NCBI RefSeq assembly: GCF_025200715.1
Contig: NZ_CP104145.1
Location: 124,001 to 188,000 of the forward strand
From: Rhizobium sullae
GTDB lineage: Bacteria; Pseudomonadota; Alphaproteobacteria; Rhizobiales; Rhizobiaceae
DNA: 64,000 nt
Direction: 5' to 3'
Each line of letters starts with the position of its first letter. Within the stretch, counting starts at the first letter, position 1. Under the pieces are notes generated by a model. It searched no databases. It saw only the letters and a program-made list of their open reading frames with translations, and had not been told where the DNA came from. Made by a program: the position numbers and the translations under genes. This document shows, in pieces, positions 8,873 to 17,600 of this stretch.

Positions 8873-9085
8873 TCAACCTGCCTCACTCGAAGCAAGCAAC
8901 TGTTTCAGGTGGTCGATAGTGGCACCGGCCTGTCGCAAGGCAATGAGGTTCTGCGCCGTGTCATGAGCCCTTGGGTGTGAGTGATCGATGCATTGCATTC
9001 GACACCATCGATCGAGCAGCACACTCAAGGCGACGACATCTGCAGGATCCATTGCCGCCCTTTTCTCCCGCAACATCCCCCACAT
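8873..9085 (-). CDS. Small hypothetical helical protein
   Basis: 70 residues (MWGMLREKRAAMDPADVVAL ... HDTAQNLIALRQAGATIDHL), predicted mostly helical. The start at 9085 is preceded by GGGGAGG at 7 bases, a strong ribosome binding site. It precedes the 8506-8766 gene on the same strand with a ~107-bp gap. Family not recognised. Confidence 0.55.
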   Translation of the reverse strand: MWGMLREKRAAMDPADVVALSVLLDRWCRMQCIDHSHPRAHDTAQNLIALRQAGATIDHLKQLLASSEAG

Positions 9086-9366
9086 GTTGGACCTCCCCTT
9101 TTTCCAGCCGTGGAGAAGAACAAGAAAACCGGTTAGATCTCCACAGCTGTGATCGCGACCGGCCGGAGTGGTTGAACATCATCTCAATGCCGGACACTCA
9201 TTTGATATCATGCTATGCTATCTTTAGCGAGAAGGACTTTCTCGTCGGCGTGCTTACAATCCGCGGTTAAAACGGCATGCGGTGTCACCGAAGTTCAGCG
9301 CCAAAAGTGAGGAAGTCAAACGCCTGCTCGCGCCTAAACCGGCCCGCCTACGATGACTGTGCGTGA

Positions 9367-10342
9367 TCACGGGCTCTTGACCGCGCGATGGGTTCTTATC
9401 GCAGTCGCAATGAAAACGCGTGAAAGTCCATGATAGAGCGGCTCGCGAGAGCGAAGGCGTGAGCCGATTCGAGACGGCCATGATCGAAATGACCGCCTGA
9501 TGGTCGCCGGTCATTTCCAGGACGATCACGAAGGCAGTCATCGGCGCCTGCACGACGCCCGAGAAATAACCCGCCATGCCGGGGATCGCGGCGAGGGCGA
9601 TGCTCGTTCCGAGCAGCGAGCCGACGGTGCTGCCGAAACTGGCGCCGACGGCAAGCGATGGCGCGAAGATGCCCCTGGAATGCCCGACATCATCGACAGG
9701 AAGCTGGCGGCGAGCTTTTCGATGAAGAAGAGCAAGGGAAGCACTGTCCTTCCACCGCGCCCCTGGCCTGCTCGTAGCCGGTGCCGAAGGTGGCACCGCT
9801 GGATGCAACGCCGATGACTGCAACTGCAAGCCCGCAGATGCCCGCAAGTGCCAGCATGCACCGCAGCGGCTGGGGTTGCGCCCAACGCCGGATGCGCTGG
9901 CCGAAGTGAAGGGCAAAGCCGCTGAAGGCCGCGCCCAGCGCGCCGCCCCCAATGCCGCATACGAGGACAAGAGCCCAATCGGCGAGCTGCGTCGGCGCTG
10001 CCGATGCTGAACCAAAATAATTGCAGCTGCCGGACAGGCCGAGAGCGGCGAGACCTGATAGGATGACCGCCGTCAGTACCAGCCCGCTTGCCCGCGACTC
10101 GTATGTCCGGCTCATCTCCTCGATCGCGAAGACGAAGCAAGCGGCGTGTTGAACGCCGCCGCGATGCCCACTGTCGAGCCGGCGAGGATCAGGCCGCGGG
10201 TCTGCGCCATGCCGCCGAAGCGCGCCACCGCCAGCGTGATCGAAGCGCCGACCTGTACCGTCGGCCCTTCGCGGCCGATCGAGGCGCCGGAGAATAGTCC
10301 AAGCACTGTCAGCACGATCTTTATAAAAGTCTTGGTAATCTA
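9367..10342 (-). pseudogene. ClC-type chloride channel/antiporter, decayed
   Basis: Several ClC signatures appear in different frames: GASIGREGPTVQVGASITLA near 10260, GTGYEQARG near 9760, GIFAPSLAVGASFGSTVG near 9660, and YFSGVVQAPMTAFVIVLEMT near 9530, ending with LYHGLSRVFIATAI to a stop at 9367. GREGP and GIFAP are ion-pathway motifs of the family. At least three frameshifts and loss of the N-terminus upstream of about 10342 show that it is dead. Confidence 0.8.
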
Positions 10343-10746
10343 TCCGACGTCGCGATCGAATGAAGCCGGCTCGCGCAGCGCTGAGCGTATCTAGCCGCGG
10401 TCGCCAGAGGGAGAACGAACCCCATGAGACACGGGAACGACGAAGAAGCTTGGAGTTGCGGTAATGACTGGCATCAAGTTCCCGATACGAAAGACATTAT
10501 CGATGTCGGCAACTTAACTTGAGATTCCGTCACGATTTTAGGCAGTTGAATTGAGAATGGCTGGCAGGACATTTTTCTGCATTCCAGCGATCGATCAAGG
10601 CATCTTACCTCCGACAATGCCGATTGTTTCTCAATGTTTCAATGTTATAGCGTGCCGGCGACGAGTGTGGCGTGGTTCGCACGGGGCGAGCGGCGAGGAT
10701 GTGGCACCCTTGGCGCTGTTGGAACCGACCACCGAAGGAGCGTCCC
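10343..10746. other. Non-coding stretch before the IS110 remnant
   Basis: No supported gene. It joins the broken end of the ClC gene to the left part of the IS110 element. An IS110 left end probably lies here but has no inverted repeat to mark it. Confidence 0.45.
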
Positions 10747-10876
10747 ATGTCACAATCTTTCGACGCGAGCAAATTCCTCGTCGCCCTTGATCAGGATAGC
10801 ACAATCATTGTCGTTATCGAGATGAGTCAATCGAATTGGCTCGTCGCCGGGGTTATACCCGGCCTCGAACGCCAGC
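10747..10876 (+). pseudogene. IS110-family transposase, 5' part
   Basis: Starts MSQSFDASKFLVALDQDSTI and reaches GLERQ, the normal N-terminus of an IS110-family transposase with its first acidic residue (LDQDS). The frame is cut at 10876 by the IS21 element and resumes at 13536 (LKKLQADAAALLKLLQRWRA). A GAAGGAGCGTCCC sequence precedes the ATG. Confidence 0.82.
10870..10876 (+). repeat. IS21 target-site duplication, left copy
   Basis: CGCCAGC at 10870-10876 is repeated at 13529-13535 on the other side of the IS21 element. Removing the element and one copy restores the continuous IS110 reading frame (ERQ-PLKKL). Confidence 0.88.
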
Positions 10877-10982
10877 TGCGGATTTCGGATTAACGGGACA
10901 GCGATTCCGGTAAATCCCGGACAGTCGTTTCACTAGATCCCGGACAGTCTCGCGGGATCGACTTTCGTTCGCCTGGTTGATG

Positions 10983-11759
10983 TCATTGGTTATTGATTTC
11001 GGCGTTTCGCGCTTCGGTCAAGAGCGGTCGTGGTTTTTGCCTCCTCATGCTGTCTCCCTCGAGCGCAATTCGATGGGCGTTATGGACGATACGATCGAGG
11101 ATGGCGTCAGCGATCGTCGGTTCCCCGATCATCTCGTGCCACTGGGCCACGGGCAGTTGGGCGGTGATCAGAGTGGATTTCCTGCAGTAGCGCTCTTCGA
11201 AGATTTCCAGGAGATCGAGCCGCTGCTGATCGCTGAGCGCATGGGTTCCCCAATCGTCGAGGATGAGCAATTGGACGCGCGCCAGTTTGTCGAGCAATCG
11301 GGGAAACCGACCGTCGAGGCGTGCCAGCGCCAAATCCTCGAAGAGACGAGGCATGCGGACGTAGAGAACGGAATAATCGAGGCGGGCCGCCTGCCGTCCG
11401 ATGGCGCAGGCAAGCCAGGTTTTGCCCGTTCCCGTTTGACCGGTCAGGATCAGGTGCTCATGGGCTTTCAACCATTCGCCTTGGGCCAGCGAGAGAAGCT
11501 GTCGGCGATCGAGGCCGCGCTGGGCGGCGAAGTCGATATTCTCGATGCAAGCGTCGGGGAAGCGCAGTTTGGCGCTTGCAAGCCGGTTGGTCAGGCGCTT
11601 GTCGCCGCGCACGGCCATCTCCCGGTCGAGCATCAGACCCAGCCATTCATCGCGGTTGAGATCGCTGCCCTCAGTTTGATTGGCCAGTTCGCGATAAGCT
11701 GCCGCCATGCCGGATAGACCGAGTGCGTGCATCTGGTCGAGGGTTGGATGTGTGAGCAT
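10983..11759 (-). CDS. istB: IS21 helper ATPase IstB
   Basis: 258 residues of AAA+ type with Walker [12 protein letters not shown] near residue 108 and Walker B LLILDDWG near 167. IstB assembles on target DNA and activates IstA. It follows istA by 18 bp in the same operon. Length and motifs match the family. Confidence 0.93.
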   Translation of the reverse strand: MLTHPTLDQMHALGLSGMAAAYRELANQTEGSDLNRDEWLGLMLDREMAVRGDKRLTNRLASAKLRFPDACIENIDFAAQRGLDRRQLLSLAQGEWLKAHEHLILTGQTGTGKTWLACAIGRQAARLDYSVLYVRMPRLFEDLALARLDGRFPRLLDKLARVQLLILDDWGTHALSDQQRLDLLEIFEERYCRKSTLITAQLPVAQWHEMIGEPTIADAILDRIVHNAHRIALEGDSMRRQKPRPLLTEARNAEINNQ

Positions 11760-11777
11760 GTGAGTGTCTTCCTTTCT

Positions 11778-13331
11778 TCACTGGTAATAGGAGCTGCCGC
11801 GGATGTTGCCATGCGCCGGGGCTGGCTTGACCGGCTCGGCGACAGGCGGCGCCTGATCGAGGCCGGATTTGAGGATGGTGCTGACGGAGGAATAGCTGAG
11901 CGCATTGATGGTCAGTGCCCGAGCGCACGCGGCTTCAAGACGCTCAGGCCCGTACCGGCGCGCGAGCGATAGAACGCCTTGAGCGGCGCGGTATCCCTGC
12001 TGGGGATGGGGCCTGTCGCGCATCAGCCGCTCGATCAGGATTGCAGCGTTGCGGCCAATCTTTGCAGCCTGCTTGATGAGGCTCGCCGGCGTCGTGTTGG
12101 CATAGTGCTGATGTGTCTTCGGCATGTGCTCGTTGACGGTGACATGACCAGCCCGCTGCGACGTCCGGCGGTGGCTGGCGACGCGTTGGTGATCATGGAA
12201 GATCTCGACGATCCGGCTTGTGAGCCGGACATCGACCTGGCGGCCGATCAGGCGGTGCGGCACGGAATAGAAAGCCTTGTCGACTTCGACATGGTAGTCG
12301 GGATGAACCTTTGCCGATTTCCATTCGGAATATTCGAATGCGGTTGCCGGCAAGGGTGCAAGCGCTTCGCGTTCGATCTCCTCGAAGAGCTGACGTCGGG
12401 ATTTGCCAACCCGTCGCATCGACCGGTTATTGAGATCGTTGAGAAGCTGGCTGATCCGCACGTTGAGATCGACGAGGCTGAAGAAGCGGTCGTTTCTCAG
12501 CCGCGCCAGGATCCAGCGCTCAACGATGAGAACGCTGCCTTCGACCTTTGCCTTGTCCTTCGGCCGTTTTGGACGGGTCGGCAGGATCGTCGTGTCGTAA
12601 TGCTCGGCGAATGCTGCAAAAGTGGCGTTGATGGTCGGCTCAAACCACAAGGGCTTGGCAACACCGGCCTTGAGGTTGTCGCAGACGATCGCTTTCGTCA
12701 CGCCACCGAAGAAGCTCAGCGCCCGTTGCTGACCCTCGATCCAGTCCGGCAGCCGTTGAGTGAAGCTTGCATAGGCGAAGGTGTACAAGGAGGCCGGCAG
12801 AACCGCGACGAAGATCTGCGCCGACCGGATCTCGCCCGTCGCCGGATCGATCACCGGGACGGTGTGGCCGGCGTAGTCGGTCTGCATCGCCGCGCCGGCA
12901 GTGTGGCGATTGCGGAAGGTGGCGCTGGCGCGCTGTTCGAAAGCGGCGAAACGCTCGCAGAACCAGGTGTATCCGTAACCGTTGGGGTGCCGCTCGCGAT
13001 ATTCCTGCCACAACAGCGTCAGCGTCACGCCCTTTCGCTTCAGTTCACTGGCGATCTTGCCCCAGTCGGGCTCGTGCATGTCCTGGGGCGGGCGGCCGCG
13101 ACGATGGAACAGGCGGCGCTGCAAAACAGCGTCCTCGTCAAGCCCAGGCGGCAACGGCCAGCCCGTCAGCCCGGCCTCACGCGCCCGCAACAGATAGGTC
13201 GAAATGGTCGTTTTGCTGATCTTCAGCCGTTCCGATATCGCACGAACCGAAAGCCCCTGTTCGTGCGTCAGCCGCAATATCGATCGAATGTCCTTCACAC
13301 TCGTAAGCCTCGCCTGCTTCCGTCTCGCCAT
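11778..13331 (-). CDS. istA: IS21 transposase IstA
   Basis: 517 residues: N-terminal helix-turn-helix (SVRAISERLKISKTTISTYL), then an rve-type DDE core with D in MQTDYAG, D in CDNLKAG and E in KDKAKVEG, and a C-terminal region rich in basic residues. Family-normal length and no frameshift. Start ATG at 13331. The opposite strand also shows a long open frame, an artefact of codon bias. Confidence 0.93.
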   Translation of the reverse strand: MARRKQARLTSVKDIRSILRLTHEQGLSVRAISERLKISKTTISTYLLRAREAGLTGWPLPPGLDEDAVLQRRLFHRRGRPPQDMHEPDWGKIASELKRKGVTLTLLWQEYRERHPNGYGYTWFCERFAAFEQRASATFRNRHTAGAAMQTDYAGHTVPVIDPATGEIRSAQIFVAVLPASLYTFAYASFTQRLPDWIEGQQRALSFFGGVTKAIVCDNLKAGVAKPLWFEPTINATFAAFAEHYDTTILPTRPKRPKDKAKVEGSVLIVERWILARLRNDRFFSLVDLNVRISQLLNDLNNRSMRRVGKSRRQLFEEIEREALAPLPATAFEYSEWKSAKVHPDYHVEVDKAFYSVPHRLIGRQVDVRLTSRIVEIFHDHQRVASHRRTSQRAGHVTVNEHMPKTHQHYANTTPASLIKQAAKIGRNAAILIERLMRDRPHPQQGYRAAQGVLSLARRYGPERLEAACARALTINALSYSSVSTILKSGLDQAPPVAEPVKPAPAHGNIRGSSYYQ

Positions 13332-13528
13332 TCATCAGCCCCTCGTTCAAATCGAGGCTCAGAATGGCAAAACGGCGCGCGCGAAAGTCGATGTTTTAAT
13401 CGCCGAAAGACTGTCCGGGATTTACCGGAATCGCTGTCCGCGAATTAGCGGAAATGCTGTCCCGGATTTAGTGAAATCGCTGTCCGGGATTCAATGGAAC
13501 CCCTGTCCGCGAATTACCGAAACCCGCA

Positions 13529-14470
13529 CGCCAGCCTCTGAAGAAGCTCCAAGCCGATGCGGCCGCGCTGCTGAAGCTGTTGCAGCGGTGGCGCGCCGAA
13601 GCCAGCCAGGCCGGGCACTCGATCAAGCTGATCACCGTTGCCTATGAGGCAGGCCGCGACGGCTTCTGGCTGGCGCGCTGGCTGCGGGCCTGCGATATTG
13701 AGGCTTACGTCATCCATCCCGCAAGCGTTCCGGTGTCGCGCGAACACCGGCGCGCCAAGACCGATCGCCTCGACACGGAGCTGTTGATGCGCGCCTTTCT
13801 CGGCTGGTTGCGCGGCGAGAAACGCCATGTGGGCATGGCTGCAATCCCGGCGATTGCCGAGGAGGACGCGCGGCGGCCGAGCCGCGAGCGGGAGAATCTG
13901 GTCACTGAGAAAACACGGATCATCAACCGCATGAGGGCGATCCTTGCCCGCTTCGGCATTCGCACCTTCAAGCCGACCCTGCGCAGGCCGAGGGCAAGCT
14001 CGACAAAATCCGCACGGCGGAGGAGACGCCGTTGCCGGAAAACACGCGCGCCGAGTTGCGCCGTTACCTCGAGCGGCTGCACCTCGTGCGCGAGCAGATT
14101 CGCGCGATCGAGCAGGACCGCCTGCGCCGACTCGCCGCGGCTCCGGCTGCGAAGAAAGGTCCGCACGCGATGGTCCGCTTGCTCGCTCGGGTCCTCGGCG
14201 TCGGCGCCGAGACGGCGGACATGCTGGTCAATGAGATCCTGTCGCGCGACCTGCGCGATCGGCGGGCGGTGGCGCGCTACGCCGGTCTCACGGGGTCCCC
14301 GGACGAGAGCGGCAAACGCCGCCGCGAGAAGGGGCTGGCGCGCGCCGGCAGTGCCCGAGTCCGGCGCGGCATGATCCAATTGGCTTGGCGCTTTCTCCGA
14401 TTCCAAAAGCAGAGCGGTCTCGCCCAATGGTTCCAGGCGCGAACGACGGACGGACGCGGCACCGCCGTCG
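13529..14470 (+). pseudogene. IS110-family transposase, 3' part
   Basis: Resumes the IS110 protein after the IS21 insertion: KLITVAYEAGRDGFWLARWL, AKTDRLDTELLMRAFLGWLR, then after a frameshift near 13980 the C-terminal domain (LPENTRAELRRYLERL ... VARYAGLTGSPDESG). The DEDD-type acidic residues and the transposase_20 region are visible. The end past ARTTDGRG (about 14455) does not look like the normal C-terminus, so it is also truncated there. Confidence 0.82.
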
Positions 14471-14600
14471 GCGGGTTCCAAACCTACATCGCCTTCCAAC
14501 AGTGCCAGCCTGATAAATTTCGGCAAGGCCTACGGTCCGGAGATCGCATCAGCGCCTCTGTCGTCAGAAGAGCTGTTATGCTTGGCCCCAGACAGGGAGC

Positions 14601-17600
14601 TCAACGCCCCGCGTCGGAGCGGTCTCTGCTTCTGAAGGAGGCCATCAGGTCCGCTCGGGCTTGATCGGAGGCTTGGCTGACGGACGTCGTGGTTGCTTCG
14701 CTCAGCTGCCGCCCCATGGCGAGGCTTTGCGGATTATCAGCCCTCTGCCTCTTCGCCGGTCTCAACAGCGCTGTGTCATGTTCATTGTTGATGACGCCGC
14801 CGCTGTTCACGAGGTTGTTCCTGTCAAGTGTACTCGTCAGCTCGTCCTGGGCCTCGCGCGACTTGCCCAAGTGCCGGTCAAACGGCGCTGGCGCGACTTG
14901 TCGGGCTTGCTGCTCTTGCAATACGGCGTGTTGCACCTGCGACCCGGCTGCTGCAATCGCGTCCGCGGGGATTGCGGCAAGCTCGTGCGGCAAGCGCTGC
15001 TCCCTCAGTCGGTTTTGCAGCGCCTGCCGGTCGGCGACGAGGTAGTCGAGGTCCAGCTGCAGGTATGGCCGCTCTTCGTTCGCCAATCGATGAACCAGCT
15101 CGCGCGTGCCGTCCAGCACGAAGACGCCGCAATCAACACCGTTGTTCTGCCGGGCCATGTCGGGTGTCTGCAGCAGGAGCGCGTCCAGTCTTATTGCGAG
15201 CAATCGTGCAGGCGCGTCGTTGTAAGGCTGTCCATTTGGCTGGAAGGAGTCGTAGTGATAGGCGACCGCTCGTTCCGGGTCGCGGCGATCTACGAGCAGC
15301 AGCGACCAATGGGTGCCACCAAGAGTGCCATCATTCACTGGCAGGAACACGAAGTCGGCTGGGGCGTCGTTTTGATGATAGATGGACAGCAACGTACTTT
15401 GCACGTCCACGTCATGAGTGCGCAGTAGATGGGAGAGTGACGCATCCACCAGCCGCGTTCGGGCGGCGAGCGCTGGCTGGGCCTCCTGCAGGTCCTGCTC
15501 CAGCAACCGGTAATCCCTTTGGATATGGACGTCGCTCAGCCATTGGGTGGCCCCGAGAACCGCCCCCTCGGGGAGGTTGGACGAGCCTGACGGAAAAGCT
15601 CCGATCTGAGCATCGGAGGAGGTGGTCAGATCGACCAACGGAACACCGCGATAGGTGTCTGAAAGCCTGGCGGTCGCTGGCGAGGCGGGTCCTGGAGCCC
15701 TTGCCGGTACTGCTGCCTCTGCAGCTTCACTGATCGGACCGCGATGGACGAGCAAAAAGTCGTTGGGCCCTTCTGCCCTCTCGGCGGTGTAGCCGTGACC
15801 TTCAATCTCGTAGTTCCATTGCGGCTTTTCCGCATCCGGCAAGAAGCCAAAGTGGTACAATCTCGAGAGCATCGCGTCTGGGACGCGTTGAGTCCCATGG
15901 GAGAAGCCTTTGGGGACGGCGAATGAAACGTCTATGGAGTCCTCGATCGCAGCGGGGGGCTCCTCAGACCATGCGGAGGGCGCGGCCTCCGCATGCAGCC
16001 TTCCGATGTGTTCGGAACCTGTCCCTTGAACCGGTACCCCTTCCAATGGCAATTCACCCAACTGCTGCATGGGGGGCTGCATCGGCACGCGGCCGCCTGA
16101 ATTGCCGATTTCGCTCAGCGGCTGCTGAATGGCGGCGGCTTGCGGCGTATTGGCCCTCTGCCTCTTCGCCGGTCTCAACAGCGCCGTGTCATGTTCATTG
16201 TTGATGATGACCCACTCGGGTGGCAGGTGGTTGCCCTGGTCAAGCGCATCCGGCGAGGACCGGATCTGCTGTTGACTGGCAGCTAACGCTGGCGGGGCGG
16301 CGGCCTCAACTCCGGCGTGCCCAGAGCCGGCCGCTGCGAAAGCGTCCGACACGCTTCTATTGTGGCCATCCGGAACAGCGGGCATCCCTGGGTTGCTGAA
16401 AAAAGACGAGGCGGCTTGATCATTCTGCCCTCGCTGAAGCTCTTCGCGCCGGACCGCCTCGGGAACCCCGTTTGACACGAGCTCCGTATTGCGAACCCGT
16501 TCCAGCACCAAGCGGAGATAGCGGTCGCCTGGAAGCAACCTCTTGGCCAATTCGATCCGCGAATCGTGATCCAGCCCAGAGATCGTCTGGCCCCGACTCT
16601 CAAGCGCCTCAGAAAATCTGCGAAGACTACGACCATAGGCAGCACGGGTGCTTGAGGCCAAGCTGCTGTCCCTGGTCACTTGTTCCAAGATATGCGCGTC
16701 TGCCTTTGACGGCACTAGCCGCCGGGCAGTCGCCGAATAGCCCGGCTCATGATACGCACGCAGGAAGTTCAACGCCGTCTTCATAGTACCGTATTTCGGA
16801 AAGACAGCATCGGCGTGATCGACCAGGGATTGGTGATTTCTTAGATCCGTCGCTTGGCCGCGAGCGCCGAGATCATTCGCCAATCGGCAAAGCGCATTCG
16901 AGTATATTTGAAGCGTATCCTCGCTATGGCGTTGCTGAGTCCTAGCGTGGGCGATCGCCTGATCAATAACGTCCCGGTGTTCGCCGGACAGATGGGGAAA
17001 GCGGATAGCAGGGGCGTCAATAGTCGCCGAATAGCCCGGCTCATAATACCTACGGAGGGCGCTCAACGCCGTCTTCATAGTATCGTTTGTCGGAAAGACA
17101 GCATCGACGTGATCGACCAGGGATTGGTGATTTTTTAGATCAGTCGCTTGGCCACGAGCGCCGAGATCATTTGCCAATTGGCGAAGTGCAAGCGTGTATT
17201 TTTTTTCCGTGGTCTCTCTATATTGTTGCTGAGTCCTAGCGTGGGCGATCGCCTGATCAATAACGTCCCGGTGTTCGTCGGACAGATGGGGAAAGCTGGT
17301 AGCACGGGCGCCAGCAGTCGCCGAATATCCCGGCTCATGATACCTACGGAGGACGCTCAACGCCGTCCTCATAGTATCGTTTGTCGGAAAGAAAGCATCG
17401 ACGTGATCGACCAGGGATTGGTGATTTCTTAGATCAGTCGCTTGGCCGCGAGCGCCGAGATCATTCGCCAATCGGCAAAGCGCATTTGAGTAATTTCGGA
17501 GCGTTCTCTCTCTATATTGTTGCTGATCCCTAGCGTGGGCGATCGCCTGATTAATAAGGTCCCGGTGTTCAACGGACAGATGGGGATAGCCGTTAGCACG

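Larger units (their letters stand above)
10877..13528 (-). mobile_element. IS21-family element, intact
   Basis: The 2652-bp element starts with TGCGGATTTCGG and ends with the inverted match CCGAAACCCGCA, the TG...CA termini typical of IS21. Near both ends lie several repeated blocks of the type CCCGGACAG/CTGTCCGGGA, as expected for IstA binding. It encodes istA and istB on the minus strand and is flanked by a 7-bp duplication. All parts look intact, so this may be a recent arrival. Confidence 0.92.

Noticed and set aside
11979..13448. A 489-codon open frame on the + strand
   Set aside because: Antisense to istA; the istA protein has all catalytic motifs, so the other strand is a shadow.
14661..15428. 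Long + strand frames across the effector, for example at 14661 and 17517
   Set aside because: They are antisense to the duplicated Ulp1 domains and simply repeat because the DNA repeats.
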